Positions 25,014-34,379 of a DNA stretch of 64,000 nucleotides are shown piece after piece. The stretch comes from Terriglobus roseus (GTDB lineage: Bacteria > Acidobacteriota > Terriglobia > Terriglobales > Acidobacteriaceae). Positions within the stretch are counted from its first letter, which is position 1; each line of letters starts with the position of its first letter. The DNA is taken from assembly GCF_900105625.1 (NCBI RefSeq), contig NZ_FNSD01000001.1:744001-808000 (forward strand), in the 5' to 3' direction. The notes under the pieces were generated by a model, which searched no databases, was not told the origin of the DNA, and was given only the letters and a program-made list of their open reading frames with translations. The translations under genes were made by a program, and so were the position numbers.

Positions 25014-25568
25014 TTAGAGCTTCGGCAGAACGATGCCCTGTTGCTTTTGGTACTTGCCCTTGCGGTCGGCGTAGCTGGTCTCGCACACTTCGTCCGACTG
25101 GAAGAAGAGAATCTGGCAGAGGCCTTCGTTCGCGTAGATCTTTGCGGGCAGCGGCGTGGTGTTTGAGATCTCAAGTGTCACATAGCCCTCCCATTCCGGC
25201 TCGAACGGCGTCACGTTTACGATGATGCCGCAGCGCGCATAAGTGCTCTTGCCAACGCAGATCGTCAGGACATCGCGCGGAATGCGAAAGTACTCGATGG
25301 AACGCGCCAGCGCAAACGAGTTCGGCGGAACAATGACACTATCCGCATCGACGCTGACAAACGAGCGCTCATCAAACGCCTTCGGATCGATGATGGCGCT
25401 ATTCACATTCGTAAAAATCTTGAACTCACGCGAGACGCGGAGATCGTATCCATAGGAAGACAGCCCGTAGGAAATACAACCCGCGTTGACCTGCTTCTCA
25501 CTGAACGGTTCGATCATGCCGTGCTTGACGGCCTGCTCGCGAATCCACTTATCGGCCTTGATCGACAT
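25014..25568 (-). CDS. dcd: dCTP deaminase
   Basis: A 184-residue trimeric dUTPase-fold enzyme that deaminates dCTP to dUTP for dTTP synthesis. The signature blocks [27 protein letters not shown] and [15 protein letters not shown], with the catalytic Glu, are intact. The length is normal. The ATG at 25568 (MSIKADKW) is the usual start for the family; the upstream in-frame Met is ignored. It probably forms an operon with the LuxR-type regulator downstream. Confidence 0.95.
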   Translation of the reverse strand: MSIKADKWIREQAVKHGMIEPFSEKQVNAGCISYGLSSYGYDLRVSREFKIFTNVNSAIIDPKAFDERSFVSVDADSVIVPPNSFALARSIEYFRIPRDVLTICVGKSTYARCGIIVNVTPFEPEWEGYVTLEISNTTPLPAKIYANEGLCQILFFQSDEVCETSYADRKGKYQKQQGIVLPKL

Positions 25569-25676
25569 GCAACTCCCTGCCACGGTTACCCATGTGGCTC
25601 TGTGTTTCGTTTCGTGTCATCTTACGACAACACTCGATTCCCATCTTTCTTAGAAATGATCTCTACCGGACAATGG

Positions 25677-25705
25677 TTGACACCGGCGCCAGTCGTTCCT
25701 AACAT
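25677..25705 (+). promoter_or_regulatory. Sigma-70-type promoter for HU
   Basis: TTGACA (25677-25682), a 17-base spacer and TAACAT (25700-25705) make a full-consensus -35 and a 4/6 -10. The likely start of transcription leaves a leader of about 45 bases to the HU start codon. Confidence 0.6.
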
Positions 25706-25758
25706 CGGACGAAGCGCCCCAGTCAAAGCGGCCGCGAGAGCCGGAAGGGACAGCACAC

Positions 25759-26040
25759 GTGATCAAGCAGGACCTGATTCAACGGGTAGTCGATCGCACA
25801 GGTCTGCCTCGCACACGGGCCGAACAGGCCGTGGAAGAGATTCTGAAGGGCATGAAGAAGGCCCTGACCAACGGCGAACGCATCGAGCTTCGCGGCTTTG
25901 GCGTCTTCACCGTCAAGCCACGCAAGACCGGCATCGGTCGCAATCCGCGCACGGGCACGGAAGTCGATATCGAACCAGGTCGCGCCGTCCGCTTCAAACC
26001 CGGCAAGGATCTGCAAGTCCTCGACAAGGCACCCGAGTAA
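25759..26040 (+). CDS. HU/IHF-family DNA-binding protein
   Basis: A 93-residue nucleoid protein. The HU signature is clear: LRGFGVFTVKPRKTGIGRNPRTG with the DNA-arm proline in GRNPRTG, then VRFKPGKDL. The start is GTG at 25759, with GAAGGGA about nine bases upstream. The promoter at 25677 fits. It bends and compacts DNA, probably as a homodimer. It is divergent from dcd. Confidence 0.93.
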   Translation: MIKQDLIQRVVDRTGLPRTRAEQAVEEILKGMKKALTNGERIELRGFGVFTVKPRKTGIGRNPRTGTEVDIEPGRAVRFKPGKDLQVLDKAPE

Positions 26041-26130
26041 GTTCGCGTCCTTCGACCCCGCGTCCTTCGATGAATCGGGTGCCCCATCCATGCGTAGTCT
26101 CATCGCACGTGTGTGGGTTGGCGCGAAGCG

Positions 26131-28614
26131 CTACATCAGGCTGATCGGATCCACATCAACCACCAGCGCCTTGCGCGGAATCCCCTGCGTGTCCGCGTAT
26201 TGCAACATGGCTCTTAGACCGGCTTGCACATCGCTGCGACGCTGCGCCTTGAGCAGCAGGTGGAAGCGATAGATCCGCTTCAGTCGTGACACCGGTGCCG
26301 GCGCCGGACCCAGCACGCGCACGCCCTGCACCGTTCGGCCTGCGAACCATCGGCCAAGCTGGCCGCTCCAGGCCATCGCTTCATTCAGTTCCTGCGACTG
26401 CACCAGCACGTTCGCCAGCACGCCAAAGGGCGGATAGAAGAAGGGTCTGCGGAACTGCATCTCGCGGCGCGCAAAGCCCAGGTAGTCGTGCTCCGCAGCC
26501 ATGCGGACGGCGTAGTGGTCCGGGTGGTAACTCTGCACCAGAACCTTGCCCGGCAGATCGCCGCGGCCGGCGCGACCACTGACCTGGGTCAGCAGTTGAA
26601 AGACACGTTCGGCTGCGCGAAAGTCCGGCATGCCCAATGCATGATCGCAACCCACGACGCCAACCGTCGTGACGCCATGAATGTCATGCCCCTTCGCGAT
26701 CATCTGCGTGCCCACCAGCAGGTTGATCTCGCCGGAGTGGAGACGTTGCAGCAGTCGCTCCATGTCACCGCGTCCACGCACCGTATCGCGATCCATGCGG
26801 CCGATGCGTGCAGCGGGAAAGATCTCCTGCAACCGCTCCTCTCCCTGCTGGGACCCTGCGCCCATGTAGTACAGGTGCTCACTCTGGCACTTTGGACAAG
26901 CCTTCGGCACGGTGCGCCGATACCCGCAGTAGTGGCACTCCAACCGCTCGCCCGGTTCTGCGTGCAGATCGGAGTCCACGACGGGCTTGTGAAAGGTCAT
27001 CGCAATGGCGCAGTTCTCGCACTCGATCTTGTCTCCGCATGCGCGGCACATTACCACGTAGCTGTAGCCGCGCCGATTCAGCAGGATGATCGCCTGCTCG
27101 CCGCGGTCCAGTGTTGCCTGCGTCTCTTCGATCAGTCGACGACTGAAGATGTTCTCCGCACCCGTCTGCGCGAACTCTGCGCGCATGTCGACAAGTTCCA
27201 CCGCCGGCAACGGACGATCCATTACGCGTTGCTCCATCTTCAGCAGCGCATAGCGGCCGCTCTGCGCGTTGTTCCAGCTCTCCAGCGACGGTGTCGCAGA
27301 ACCCAGCACCACAGGTATGCCGAGCAACTTGGCACGCATCACGGCGACATCGCGGCCGTTGTAGCGTGGCGTCTCCTCCTGCTTGTAGCTGCCATCGTGC
27401 TCTTCATCGACAATGATGAGGCCGAGCGCAGGCACAGGTGCGAACACGGCAGAGCGTGTGCCCACGACGATGCGCGCCTCGCCGCGTCGGATACGGTGCC
27501 ACTGCTCCGCCCGCTCATCGGGTGAGAGCTGCGAATGCAACAGCGCCACCTCATGACCGAAGGCGGCGTGCATCTGCCCCGCCATCGCAGGTGTCAGCCC
27601 GATCTCCGGCACCAGCAGCAGCGATGCCTTGTCCGCGTCCAGCATGCGGCGCATCGCCGCGAAGTATACGGCGGTCTTGCCACTACCGGTGATGCCATAC
27701 AGCAGGTGCGGCTTGAACCCGCCCTCGCCCATCGCTGCGGCGATACCGGCGAGTGCCTCGGTCTGTGTCTCGTTCAGTGCATGTTCGTGCGAGTGCTTCT
27801 TGCCGGGAGCATGGACACCTCCCAGATGAAAGGATTCCGGCACGTCTTCCACCTGCACCAATCCGCGCTTCACCAGCGTAGCCAGCGTCGATTGCGGCAC
27901 GTCGAGCGAACGCAGGTCCAACACACGCATTCGTCCGCCCACCGCGCTCAACTCCGCCATGATCTTCATCTGGTTTTCGTTCAGCTTTGGCAGGCGGACA
28001 TCGTCCACCAGTACGGCGATCTTCTCCAGCCGGCGCGCATCGCGCTCGTCCGCCTCGACCTCACGCGTCAGCCAGCGCTTCTTCACCATGCCTTCCAACA
28101 GCGCCTTGTTGGCGCCGGTGGAGCTACGCAAGGAGGTCAGCTTAACCGCGCCACCGCCCTCCAGCGCATTGAGCACGGCATACTCCTTGTTCTGGTCTTC
28201 GGCGGAAAGTTTCGATCGTCGGGACGAGCCCTTCGCTGCGCCCTCATACAGCACGCGACGGCCTTGCTCTGCGATGCGATAGAGCAACGTGCGGCGTATC
28301 TCAGCGTTCAGGGGCAGCATGCCCCGCAGCACTTCGCCGAGAGGCGCGACGTAGTATTGCGCGATCCACTCGGCCAGCTTCATCAACTCGTCCGGCAGCA
28401 GCGCAGCGTCGTCCAGCACCTGCTGCACAGGCTTCACTTCGAAGCCGTCCGTCGGCTGCACGTCATGAACACGCACCACGACACCCATGAGACGCTGCCC
28501 GCTGAAGGGCACCAGCACGCGCGCGCCGACCGGGGGCGCATCAGCGCCGCTCACCGAATAGGTGAACGCCCGCTCCAGCGGCACGGGCAACGCAACATCC
28601 ACGAACAAGGGCAC
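26131..28614 (-). CDS. priA: Primosomal replication-restart helicase PriA
   Basis: An 827-residue superfamily 2 DNA helicase that reloads the replisome at stalled forks. The N-terminal 3'-DNA-binding domain is present. Walker A is GITGSGKTAVY (~310) and the DEEHD box is near 400, followed by the aromatic-rich loop. Two zinc clusters lie in the CRACGDKIECENC and CHYCGYRRTVPKACPKC region (~520-575). Length is somewhat above E. coli PriA (732) owing to insertions in the N-terminal half. All helicase motifs are intact. The ATG at 28614 begins the conserved LFVDVALPVPL. Confidence 0.95.
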   Translation of the reverse strand: MPLFVDVALPVPLERAFTYSVSGADAPPVGARVLVPFSGQRLMGVVVRVHDVQPTDGFEVKPVQQVLDDAALLPDELMKLAEWIAQYYVAPLGEVLRGMLPLNAEIRRTLLYRIAEQGRRVLYEGAAKGSSRRSKLSAEDQNKEYAVLNALEGGGAVKLTSLRSSTGANKALLEGMVKKRWLTREVEADERDARRLEKIAVLVDDVRLPKLNENQMKIMAELSAVGGRMRVLDLRSLDVPQSTLATLVKRGLVQVEDVPESFHLGGVHAPGKKHSHEHALNETQTEALAGIAAAMGEGGFKPHLLYGITGSGKTAVYFAAMRRMLDADKASLLLVPEIGLTPAMAGQMHAAFGHEVALLHSQLSPDERAEQWHRIRRGEARIVVGTRSAVFAPVPALGLIIVDEEHDGSYKQEETPRYNGRDVAVMRAKLLGIPVVLGSATPSLESWNNAQSGRYALLKMEQRVMDRPLPAVELVDMRAEFAQTGAENIFSRRLIEETQATLDRGEQAIILLNRRGYSYVVMCRACGDKIECENCAIAMTFHKPVVDSDLHAEPGERLECHYCGYRRTVPKACPKCQSEHLYYMGAGSQQGEERLQEIFPAARIGRMDRDTVRGRGDMERLLQRLHSGEINLLVGTQMIAKGHDIHGVTTVGVVGCDHALGMPDFRAAERVFQLLTQVSGRAGRGDLPGKVLVQSYHPDHYAVRMAAEHDYLGFARREMQFRRPFFYPPFGVLANVLVQSQELNEAMAWSGQLGRWFAGRTVQGVRVLGPAPAPVSRLKRIYRFHLLLKAQRRSDVQAGLRAMLQYADTQGIPRKALVVDVDPISLM

Positions 28615-28739
28615 AGCTCTAGTGTATGAGTCCGGTGGCTACTTCGAACCACGGGACGCGCGCGGACGTGTGCCCCGTAAGATGGGTACCCCGCTGGATG
28701 AATGCCACTGGATGGTCCACCCAATGTCCGAGGGGCAGA

Positions 28740-29228
28740 CTAAGCCAGGTCGATCTTCATGAAGACGTCGGCGCGGTCGTACTTCATTTCCGGCAGATCG
28801 CTGGGCGGAACATGCCGGAAACCGAGCGACTCGTAGAGGTGGATGGCGTTTACCAGCTTTGTGCTGCTGCCCAGAAAGACGGTGTGAGCACCCAGCGCCC
28901 GCGCCTGCTCCAGCACGTACGCGAGCAGCTTTCGTCCAACTCCCTGCCCGCGCGTCTCAGGAGAGACAGCCATCTTCGACAGCTCATAGATGCCGTCGCC
29001 AAAGCGAATCAAGGCTGCGGTTCCCAGGACACGATCGCCATCCGTGGCGACATAGACCTGTCCGCCAGTCGCGATGATCTTTCCGCGTGGGTCGCCGAGC
29101 GTTGTGGCGTCTTTCTCCTCGATGCGAAACCACTTTGAAATCCACTCTTCATTCAGCGTGCGGAAGGCTTCGGCATCCGACTCGGTTGCCATGGGGCGCA
29201 TCATCAATTCGACAGTGGTGGCGGTCAT
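28740..29228 (-). CDS. GNAT-family N-acetyltransferase
   Basis: A 162-residue acyl-CoA-dependent acetyltransferase. The acetyl-CoA pyrophosphate-binding loop is RGQGVGRKLL (~100-110), preceded by the ELSKMAVSPE strand and followed by NAIHLYESLGF. The ATG at 29228 has AGGAGTT a few bases upstream. Substrate unknown. It is divergent from the LysR regulator at 29311, which makes the LysR protein a candidate controller of this gene. Confidence 0.88.
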   Translation of the reverse strand: MTATTVELMMRPMATESDAEAFRTLNEEWISKWFRIEEKDATTLGDPRGKIIATGGQVYVATDGDRVLGTAALIRFGDGIYELSKMAVSPETRGQGVGRKLLAYVLEQARALGAHTVFLGSSTKLVNAIHLYESLGFRHVPPSDLPEMKYDRADVFMKIDLA

Positions 29229-29279
29229 AACGAACTCCTGTTGCTCAAATCTAGCGATCGTTACCATGCACGTCCAATA

Positions 29280-29296
29280 TCTTGATTCTCTTGATT
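29280..29296. promoter_or_regulatory. Candidate LysR operator (direct repeat)
   Basis: TCTTGATT occurs twice, at 29280 and 29289, nine bases apart, in the 82-base divergent region between the GNAT and LysR genes. It is AT-rich and ends 14 bases before the LysR start. Binding by the LysR protein is inference only. Confidence 0.35.
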
Positions 29297-29310
29297 GATA
29301 CTCTAAAACT

Positions 29311-30216
29311 ATGAATGCAGAGATCGAGTTGCGGCACCTGCGTTACTTCACCGCGGTCGCCGAAGAGCTCCACTTCGGACGCGCTGCGAAACGGCTTTAC
29401 CTGGCCCAGCCCGCGCTCTCACAACAGATTCGCAAGCTCGAGGAGATTGTCGGCGCTCCCCTGTTCCTGCGCACCTCGCGCTCCGTCACACTGACTGCCG
29501 CCGGTGAGATCTTTCTGGAGCGCTCCCGGCGGACTCTGCGCAGCGTACAGCACGATGTCGAGGAGGCGCGCAGCATTGGCCGCGGCGAGAGCGGATCGCT
29601 GAACGTGGGCTTTATCGGATCGGGCATGCTGGGCAGTCTGCCTGCGGTGCTGCAGGGCTACCGTGCCGCGTATCCACGCGTGCAATTGCAGCTGCATGAG
29701 TCGTTCACCTCGCGCGTCGTCACAGGTCTTACCAGTGGCGTACTGGACGCGGGTCTGCTGCGTGATAGTGATCCGCATCCAGACCTGCATACCGAAGTGC
29801 TTTTCTCAGAGCGCTTCATCGCGGTCTTGCCAGCCGATCATCCGCGCGCAACGCAGCGAAGCATCGCCGCAACAGCTCTGCGCAACGAGCCGTTCGTATT
29901 CCACTCAAGGGCTGCCGGCGCGCTGGCATGGGACAAACCGCTGAGCATGTGCGGAGAGGCGGGCTTCTTTCCGCGCGTGGTTCAGGAAGCGTCGAACTGG
30001 CTCAGCATCCTACAGTTGATTGCAGTCGGCTTCGGCGTTTCCATCGCGCCGGAGTGCGTGCGGAGCGTTGCCATGGAGGGCGTCGTCTGCCTGCCGTTGC
30101 GCGGAGCAACGGAAGTCAGCCATGTGGAACTGGCCCATCGCAAGGGAGAGACGCGTCCCATCGTGCAGGCCTTCGCACAAATCGCCCGCAAGATTGCCGG
30201 CGCTCGGAATGACTAG
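29311..30216 (+). CDS. LysR-type transcriptional regulator
   Basis: A 301-residue regulator: N-terminal winged helix-turn-helix (LRYFTAVAEELHFGRAA, then AQPALSQQIRKLEE) and a C-terminal periplasmic-binding-protein-like effector domain. This composition is typical of the family. Effector unknown. It faces the GNAT gene, the usual layout for LysR regulators and their targets. Its TAG stop shares CTAG with the convergent uracil-DNA glycosylase stop. Confidence 0.92.
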   Translation: MNAEIELRHLRYFTAVAEELHFGRAAKRLYLAQPALSQQIRKLEEIVGAPLFLRTSRSVTLTAAGEIFLERSRRTLRSVQHDVEEARSIGRGESGSLNVGFIGSGMLGSLPAVLQGYRAAYPRVQLQLHESFTSRVVTGLTSGVLDAGLLRDSDPHPDLHTEVLFSERFIAVLPADHPRATQRSIAATALRNEPFVFHSRAAGALAWDKPLSMCGEAGFFPRVVQEASNWLSILQLIAVGFGVSIAPECVRSVAMEGVVCLPLRGATEVSHVELAHRKGETRPIVQAFAQIARKIAGARND

Positions 30217-31253
30217 GCGCGTGCGGGCGGCTTCAGACCGAGCTCGACCATGACGCGCTGCAGATCCTTCCACGCCTCGCCCTTCTGCCGGGGATCGCGC
30301 AGCAGGAATGCCGGATGGTAGGTGACGGCACACTTGGCGCCGCGCACGTCATGCCACTGCCCGCGGAGTGCGGTGAGCGGCTGCTTTACACCGAGCAGAT
30401 ATGTTGCTGCGGTGGCACCGAGAGCCACGACGATCTTCGGCTGCACGATGTCGATCTGCTGCAGCAGGAATGGCGAGCAGGTGTTTGCCTCTGCCGGTTC
30501 CGGCACACGATTTTTGGGCGGACGGCACTTGACGATATTCGCGATGTAGACCTCTTCACGCTTCAGTCCCATCGCATGGATCATGTTGTTGAGCAGCTGC
30601 CCGGCCTTGCCGACAAACGGCACGCCGCTCTCATCCTCGTCGGCACCGGGGCCTTCGCCGACAAACATCAGCTGGGCGTTCGGGTCACCATCGGCAAAGA
30701 CAATGGTGTGCCGACCGGCATAGGCAAGCGGACAACGCGTGCAATCGCCGATGATGTCGCGCACCGCCTGCAGGGCTGCAGCTTTGTCCTGGGGTACAGT
30801 GCGTGAGGCAGGCAGAGGGGCAAGCTGATTGAAGCTGACAAGCGGCATGGAGGGCGGCGCGAAGGGTCCTGTCTCTGGGATGAAGTCATCGAAAGCAGCG
30901 GGGGCTGCTGGCGCGGTAGCGGCAGGTGGGATGGTGCGTTGTGGCGTGCTGGCAGCCATGGGCGCAATCACGATCTCCGGACCGGCTCCGGGACGTGGTG
31001 ATGCGGGCCGCACCGGAGCGGGGCGTTGCGCAAGCGATGGAGAGGATGAGGGCCGGGGAGCGGCCACGGCGCTGCTGCGTTGCGCCGCGCCGGGAGCAGC
31101 AGAAACGGTGGGGCGCGATGCCGGTGCAAGCGACTGCAGCCACGCATGTAACTCCGGACTGTCTGCCGGTGCGCCCTGCCGGTACATGTCGTAAACGCCC
31201 ATGTCGCGGAGGTAATCGATGTAACCGCGAAGCGCTTCTGCACTCAGATCCAT
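30213..31253 (-). CDS. Uracil-DNA glycosylase, family 4 (Fe-S), with long N-terminal extension
   Basis: A 346-residue protein. The C-terminal ~200 residues are a type 4 UDG that excises uracil from DNA: CTRCPLA (~170), GEGPGADEDESGVPFVG, CRPPKNR (~243), CSPFLL (~257) and TYHPAFLLR. The four cysteines match the [4Fe-4S] site. The first ~165 residues are an extension with a short helical start and a low-complexity Pro/Ala-rich stretch. The start at 31253 (MDLSAEALRGY) excludes an unsupported longer frame. It is the last gene of the rpoZ-gmk run. Confidence 0.9.
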   Translation of the reverse strand: MDLSAEALRGYIDYLRDMGVYDMYRQGAPADSPELHAWLQSLAPASRPTVSAAPGAAQRSSAVAAPRPSSSPSLAQRPAPVRPASPRPGAGPEIVIAPMAASTPQRTIPPAATAPAAPAAFDDFIPETGPFAPPSMPLVSFNQLAPLPASRTVPQDKAAALQAVRDIIGDCTRCPLAYAGRHTIVFADGDPNAQLMFVGEGPGADEDESGVPFVGKAGQLLNNMIHAMGLKREEVYIANIVKCRPPKNRVPEPAEANTCSPFLLQQIDIVQPKIVVALGATAATYLLGVKQPLTALRGQWHDVRGAKCAVTYHPAFLLRDPRQKGEAWKDLQRVMVELGLKPPARA

Positions 31254-31344
31254 AACCCTGATTCTAAGACCGCAGAAGATCGCGCCGCCCGTGGCGGGTG
31301 ATGCAATGGAGGAAAACCCCGCAGCGGTAGAGCTGCTTGCGGCG

Positions 31345-31584
31345 TTACAGCGCCGAGAGTGCGATGGCCTTGGGCGACGGCATGACAACGAAGCGCACAT
31401 GGCCCGTGCGAATTTCGTCCTGTGCCACGCGGCATGCCTTCATGCTTGTGGTTGCCATCAGCGGCAGAGCGCCGGACTGTAATTGGCGCGCACGGCGTGC
31501 GGCACCCTTTACCAGACTGTACTTGTTGTGGAGTGCATCTGGACCGAACATCGCGTCGTGACCGTTCAAAGCATCGTGGCTCAT
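31345..31584 (-). CDS. rpoZ: RNA polymerase omega subunit
   Basis: A 79-residue protein. The omega core is readable: HNKYSLVKGAARRARQLQSG, then MKACRVAQDEIRTGHV, close to the acidobacterial style of RpoZ. It stabilises RNA polymerase assembly. Adjacency to gmk, as in many bacteria, supports the call. The ATG at 31584 is chosen because the upstream extension is not family-like. Confidence 0.85.
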   Translation of the reverse strand: MSHDALNGHDAMFGPDALHNKYSLVKGAARRARQLQSGALPLMATTSMKACRVAQDEIRTGHVRFVVMPSPKAIALSAL

Positions 31585-31702
31585 CACTTGCCTCCGTACC
31601 GCATAGGCACACTGTACCGCAGAATTGACGCAAAGTGGCGCGATAGGCAAACTTTCATCGGAAGTAGTGGTACCAAACCGGGAGAGCGCTGGCAATAGCC
31701 GA

Positions 31703-32380
31703 CTAAACCGTGAGATCCGTGGCCGTGAACTCGTCCAGTACCCGCTTCAGGCGTGCCGGCGACTCGGAGGTGCGGCAGCAATGGGACAACTCCAGGGCGG
31801 AGGCGTCCGTGTCCCCGCGTGCCTGCAGAACGATCGCCCGCAACTCTGCGGCTGCGGTATCCAGTACGTCATTCACTATGGCGAACTGGTATCGATCCAC
31901 ATATTCCAGTTCGCTGCGCGCCTGCTGCAGACGGCGTTCGATCACGGCCTCATCCGTCATGTGTTCGGCCGCGCTGCGATTGCGCAGACGCGTTTCCAGC
32001 ACACGCGGACCGGGCGGCATGATGAAGATCGAAACGGCTGCAGGCATCCGCTCCATGACTTGCATCGCTCCCTGCACATCGATATCCAGCAGCAAATCAC
32101 GTCCATGCTCGGCGGCCAGGGCAAGAGCGGACCGCGCTGTCCCGTAGTAGTTGCCGAAGACTTCGGCCCATTCCAGGAAGGAGTCGTTGGCAATCATCTG
32201 CTCGAAGTGTTCGCGCGACGTGAAGTGATACTCGCGGCCATTCTCCTCACTGCCCCGGGGCGCACGCGTGGTGTAGCTCACGGAGAACTCGAGGCCCTCG
32301 ACATACTTGCGAAGTTCGCCTACGAGGGTGGATTTGCCCGATCCACTGGGTGCCGAGATGATGAAAAGAATGCCAGCCAT
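31703..32380 (-). CDS. gmk: Guanylate kinase
   Basis: A 225-residue kinase converting GMP to GDP. The P-loop SAPSGSGKST is at residues ~9-18; the GMP-binding block SVSYTTRAPRGSEENGREYHF and LLLDIDVQGA are in order. It is slightly longer than E. coli Gmk because of a C-terminal tail. It is followed by rpoZ on the same strand. Confidence 0.95.
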   Translation of the reverse strand: MAGILFIISAPSGSGKSTLVGELRKYVEGLEFSVSYTTRAPRGSEENGREYHFTSREHFEQMIANDSFLEWAEVFGNYYGTARSALALAAEHGRDLLLDIDVQGAMQVMERMPAAVSIFIMPPGPRVLETRLRNRSAAEHMTDEAVIERRLQQARSELEYVDRYQFAIVNDVLDTAAAELRAIVLQARGDTDASALELSHCCRTSESPARLKRVLDEFTATDLTV

Positions 32381-32416
32381 GATTGTTGATTGAATGCAGT
32401 TTATACGCCTGAGCGC

Positions 32417-34306
32417 CTACTGCGCTGCAGATGCTGCGATCGCTGCCGACGCATCGCCTGCTTCTACGTTCGCAGCATCCTCGGCCGCGTCGGCAAACTG
32501 CATGGAGTAGAGGCGATGGTAGACGCCGCCCTTCGCCAGCAACTCTGCGTGCGAACCGGTCTCGGCGATGCGGCCGCGCTCGATCACAATGATGCGATCC
32601 GCCTTGCGGACAGTCGACAGGCGGTGCGCGATGACCAGCACGGTGCGATGCGTCATCAGGTTGCTGAGGGCTTCCTGTACCAGCGATTCACTCTCGGCGT
32701 CCAGTGCCGATGTGGCCTCGTCGAGGATAAGGATCGGCGCGTCCTTCAGGATGGCCCGCGCGATCGCGAGGCGCTGACGCTCGCCGCCGGAGAGGCGGAA
32801 GCCCTTTTCGCCGATCACCGTGTTGTAGCCGTCCGGCATGCGCAGGATGAAGTCATGGGCCAGCGCGGCGCGAGCCGCTGCTTCGACACGCTCCATGGGC
32901 ACGTCCGGCTGCCCGTACGCGATATTGTTCCGCACCGTGTCGTTGAACAGCACCGTCTCCTGCGTCACGGAGCCGATCAGCCTGCGGAGGCTGGCCACCT
33001 GGACATCGCGCAGGTCGTGGCCATCGATGGTGATGGCGCCGTCCGTCGGATCAAAGAAGCGAGGGATCAGGTTGACGAGCGTGGATTTACCGCCGCCACT
33101 CGGACCCACGACCGCGACGACTTCGCCGCGCTGAACGTAGAGGCTCAGGCTGTGCAGCACCTGGTGGAAGTCGTGCTCATCTTCCTCGTCACGATAGCCA
33201 AAACTGACATCACTGAAGCGAAGTCCCTCCTGGAATTCGAGGAGCTCGACGGCGCCCTTTTTCTCGGGAACTTCGTCCTGTTCGTCCAGGAACTGGAAGA
33301 TCTTGTCACTGGCGCCCAGTGCCTGCTGAAAGCTGTTGTAGTACATCGCAAATTTGCGGACAGGATCGTACAGAGAGAACACCGCGACCAGGAACGCGAT
33401 AAAGGATCCGGCTGTCATCTGGTGATGCACGATGCGAACCCGGCCAATCCACAAAAGCAGCGCGATCGCCACGGAACCGAGAGCGTCCATCAACGGCGAG
33501 GAGATGGAACTGACGCCAATGGCCCGCATGTTCGCGCGCAAAAGGCGGCGAGCTGCGCGGCGGAAGCGCGCCATCTCCCACAGTTCCATGCCGAACGCTT
33601 TGACGATGCGGTTGCCGGTCAGCGTTTCATGCAGGATGTTCTGAATGTCAGACAGTTTGTCCTGGCCGCCGCGCGTGGTGCGGCGCACGCCCCTGCCGAT
33701 GCGGCGCGCGGAAAAGAAGATGACGAGCACGAAGCCGAGCAGGATCCACGCAAGCTGCCCGCCGTAGATGATGACCACCACCGACAGGAAGACAAAGGTG
33801 AAAAACTGCTGCAGGAAGTCGCTCAGCACGGTCGACATGGCGACCTGCACACGCTCAATGTCGTTGATGAGGGTGGAGAGCAGTGAACCGGTGGTGTAAC
33901 GCTGGAAGAACGCGACGGAGCGGCGCAGTACAGCACTATAAAGATCGTTGCGCAGGTCCGTGATCATGCCGAAGCCGGCGTAGTTCACCAGGTACGTTCC
34001 CGCGTAGTCGCAGACAGATTTCACCGCCGCGGAGAGTACCAGGGCGTACGCAACGATGTTCCAGGCGTTGTGAAAGTGGTGAGGCACAAGCCACTGCAAA
34101 TTCAACGTCCAGTGCGTATGCGGGATGGGAAAAATCAGCAGCTTCACCGGCTGCATCTCCGCGCTGAGCACGTTATCCAGGATGGGCTTCACGAGCAGCA
34201 GGCGCAGCGCAGCCATGGCTCCCACCACCGCCATCAGCAGAACAGACAGAAATGTCGGCAGGAGATAGGGACGCAGGTAGCGGAGCAGGCGCAGGATACG
34301 TTTCAT
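32417..34306 (-). CDS. msbA: MsbA-like ABC exporter (lipid A flippase type)
   Basis: A 629-residue half-transporter with a six-helix membrane domain (~1-330) and a nucleotide-binding domain. Walker A is GPSGGGKST (~400), the signature is LSGGERQRLA (~503) and Walker B is ILILDEAT. It ends in an Ala-rich tail. Its place beside rapZ/gmk and the lipid A/LPS genes of this window supports a lipid A-core flippase, but related multidrug exporters look alike. It lies 36 bases before gmk. Confidence 0.85.
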   Translation of the reverse strand: MKRILRLLRYLRPYLLPTFLSVLLMAVVGAMAALRLLLVKPILDNVLSAEMQPVKLLIFPIPHTHWTLNLQWLVPHHFHNAWNIVAYALVLSAAVKSVCDYAGTYLVNYAGFGMITDLRNDLYSAVLRRSVAFFQRYTTGSLLSTLINDIERVQVAMSTVLSDFLQQFFTFVFLSVVVIIYGGQLAWILLGFVLVIFFSARRIGRGVRRTTRGGQDKLSDIQNILHETLTGNRIVKAFGMELWEMARFRRAARRLLRANMRAIGVSSISSPLMDALGSVAIALLLWIGRVRIVHHQMTAGSFIAFLVAVFSLYDPVRKFAMYYNSFQQALGASDKIFQFLDEQDEVPEKKGAVELLEFQEGLRFSDVSFGYRDEEDEHDFHQVLHSLSLYVQRGEVVAVVGPSGGGKSTLVNLIPRFFDPTDGAITIDGHDLRDVQVASLRRLIGSVTQETVLFNDTVRNNIAYGQPDVPMERVEAAARAALAHDFILRMPDGYNTVIGEKGFRLSGGERQRLAIARAILKDAPILILDEATSALDAESESLVQEALSNLMTHRTVLVIAHRLSTVRKADRIIVIERGRIAETGSHAELLAKGGVYHRLYSMQFADAAEDAANVEAGDASAAIAASAAQ

Positions 34307-34379
34307 CGGGCGCTCCGCACGATCGCGTGTGGCTGGTGTGGCACGGTCCTATCTTATCGAAGTCTGCGGGACGCAACCG

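Noticed and set aside
32390-33886. Long plus-strand frame antisense to msbA
   Set aside because: The minus strand carries complete ABC motifs; the plus translation is featureless.
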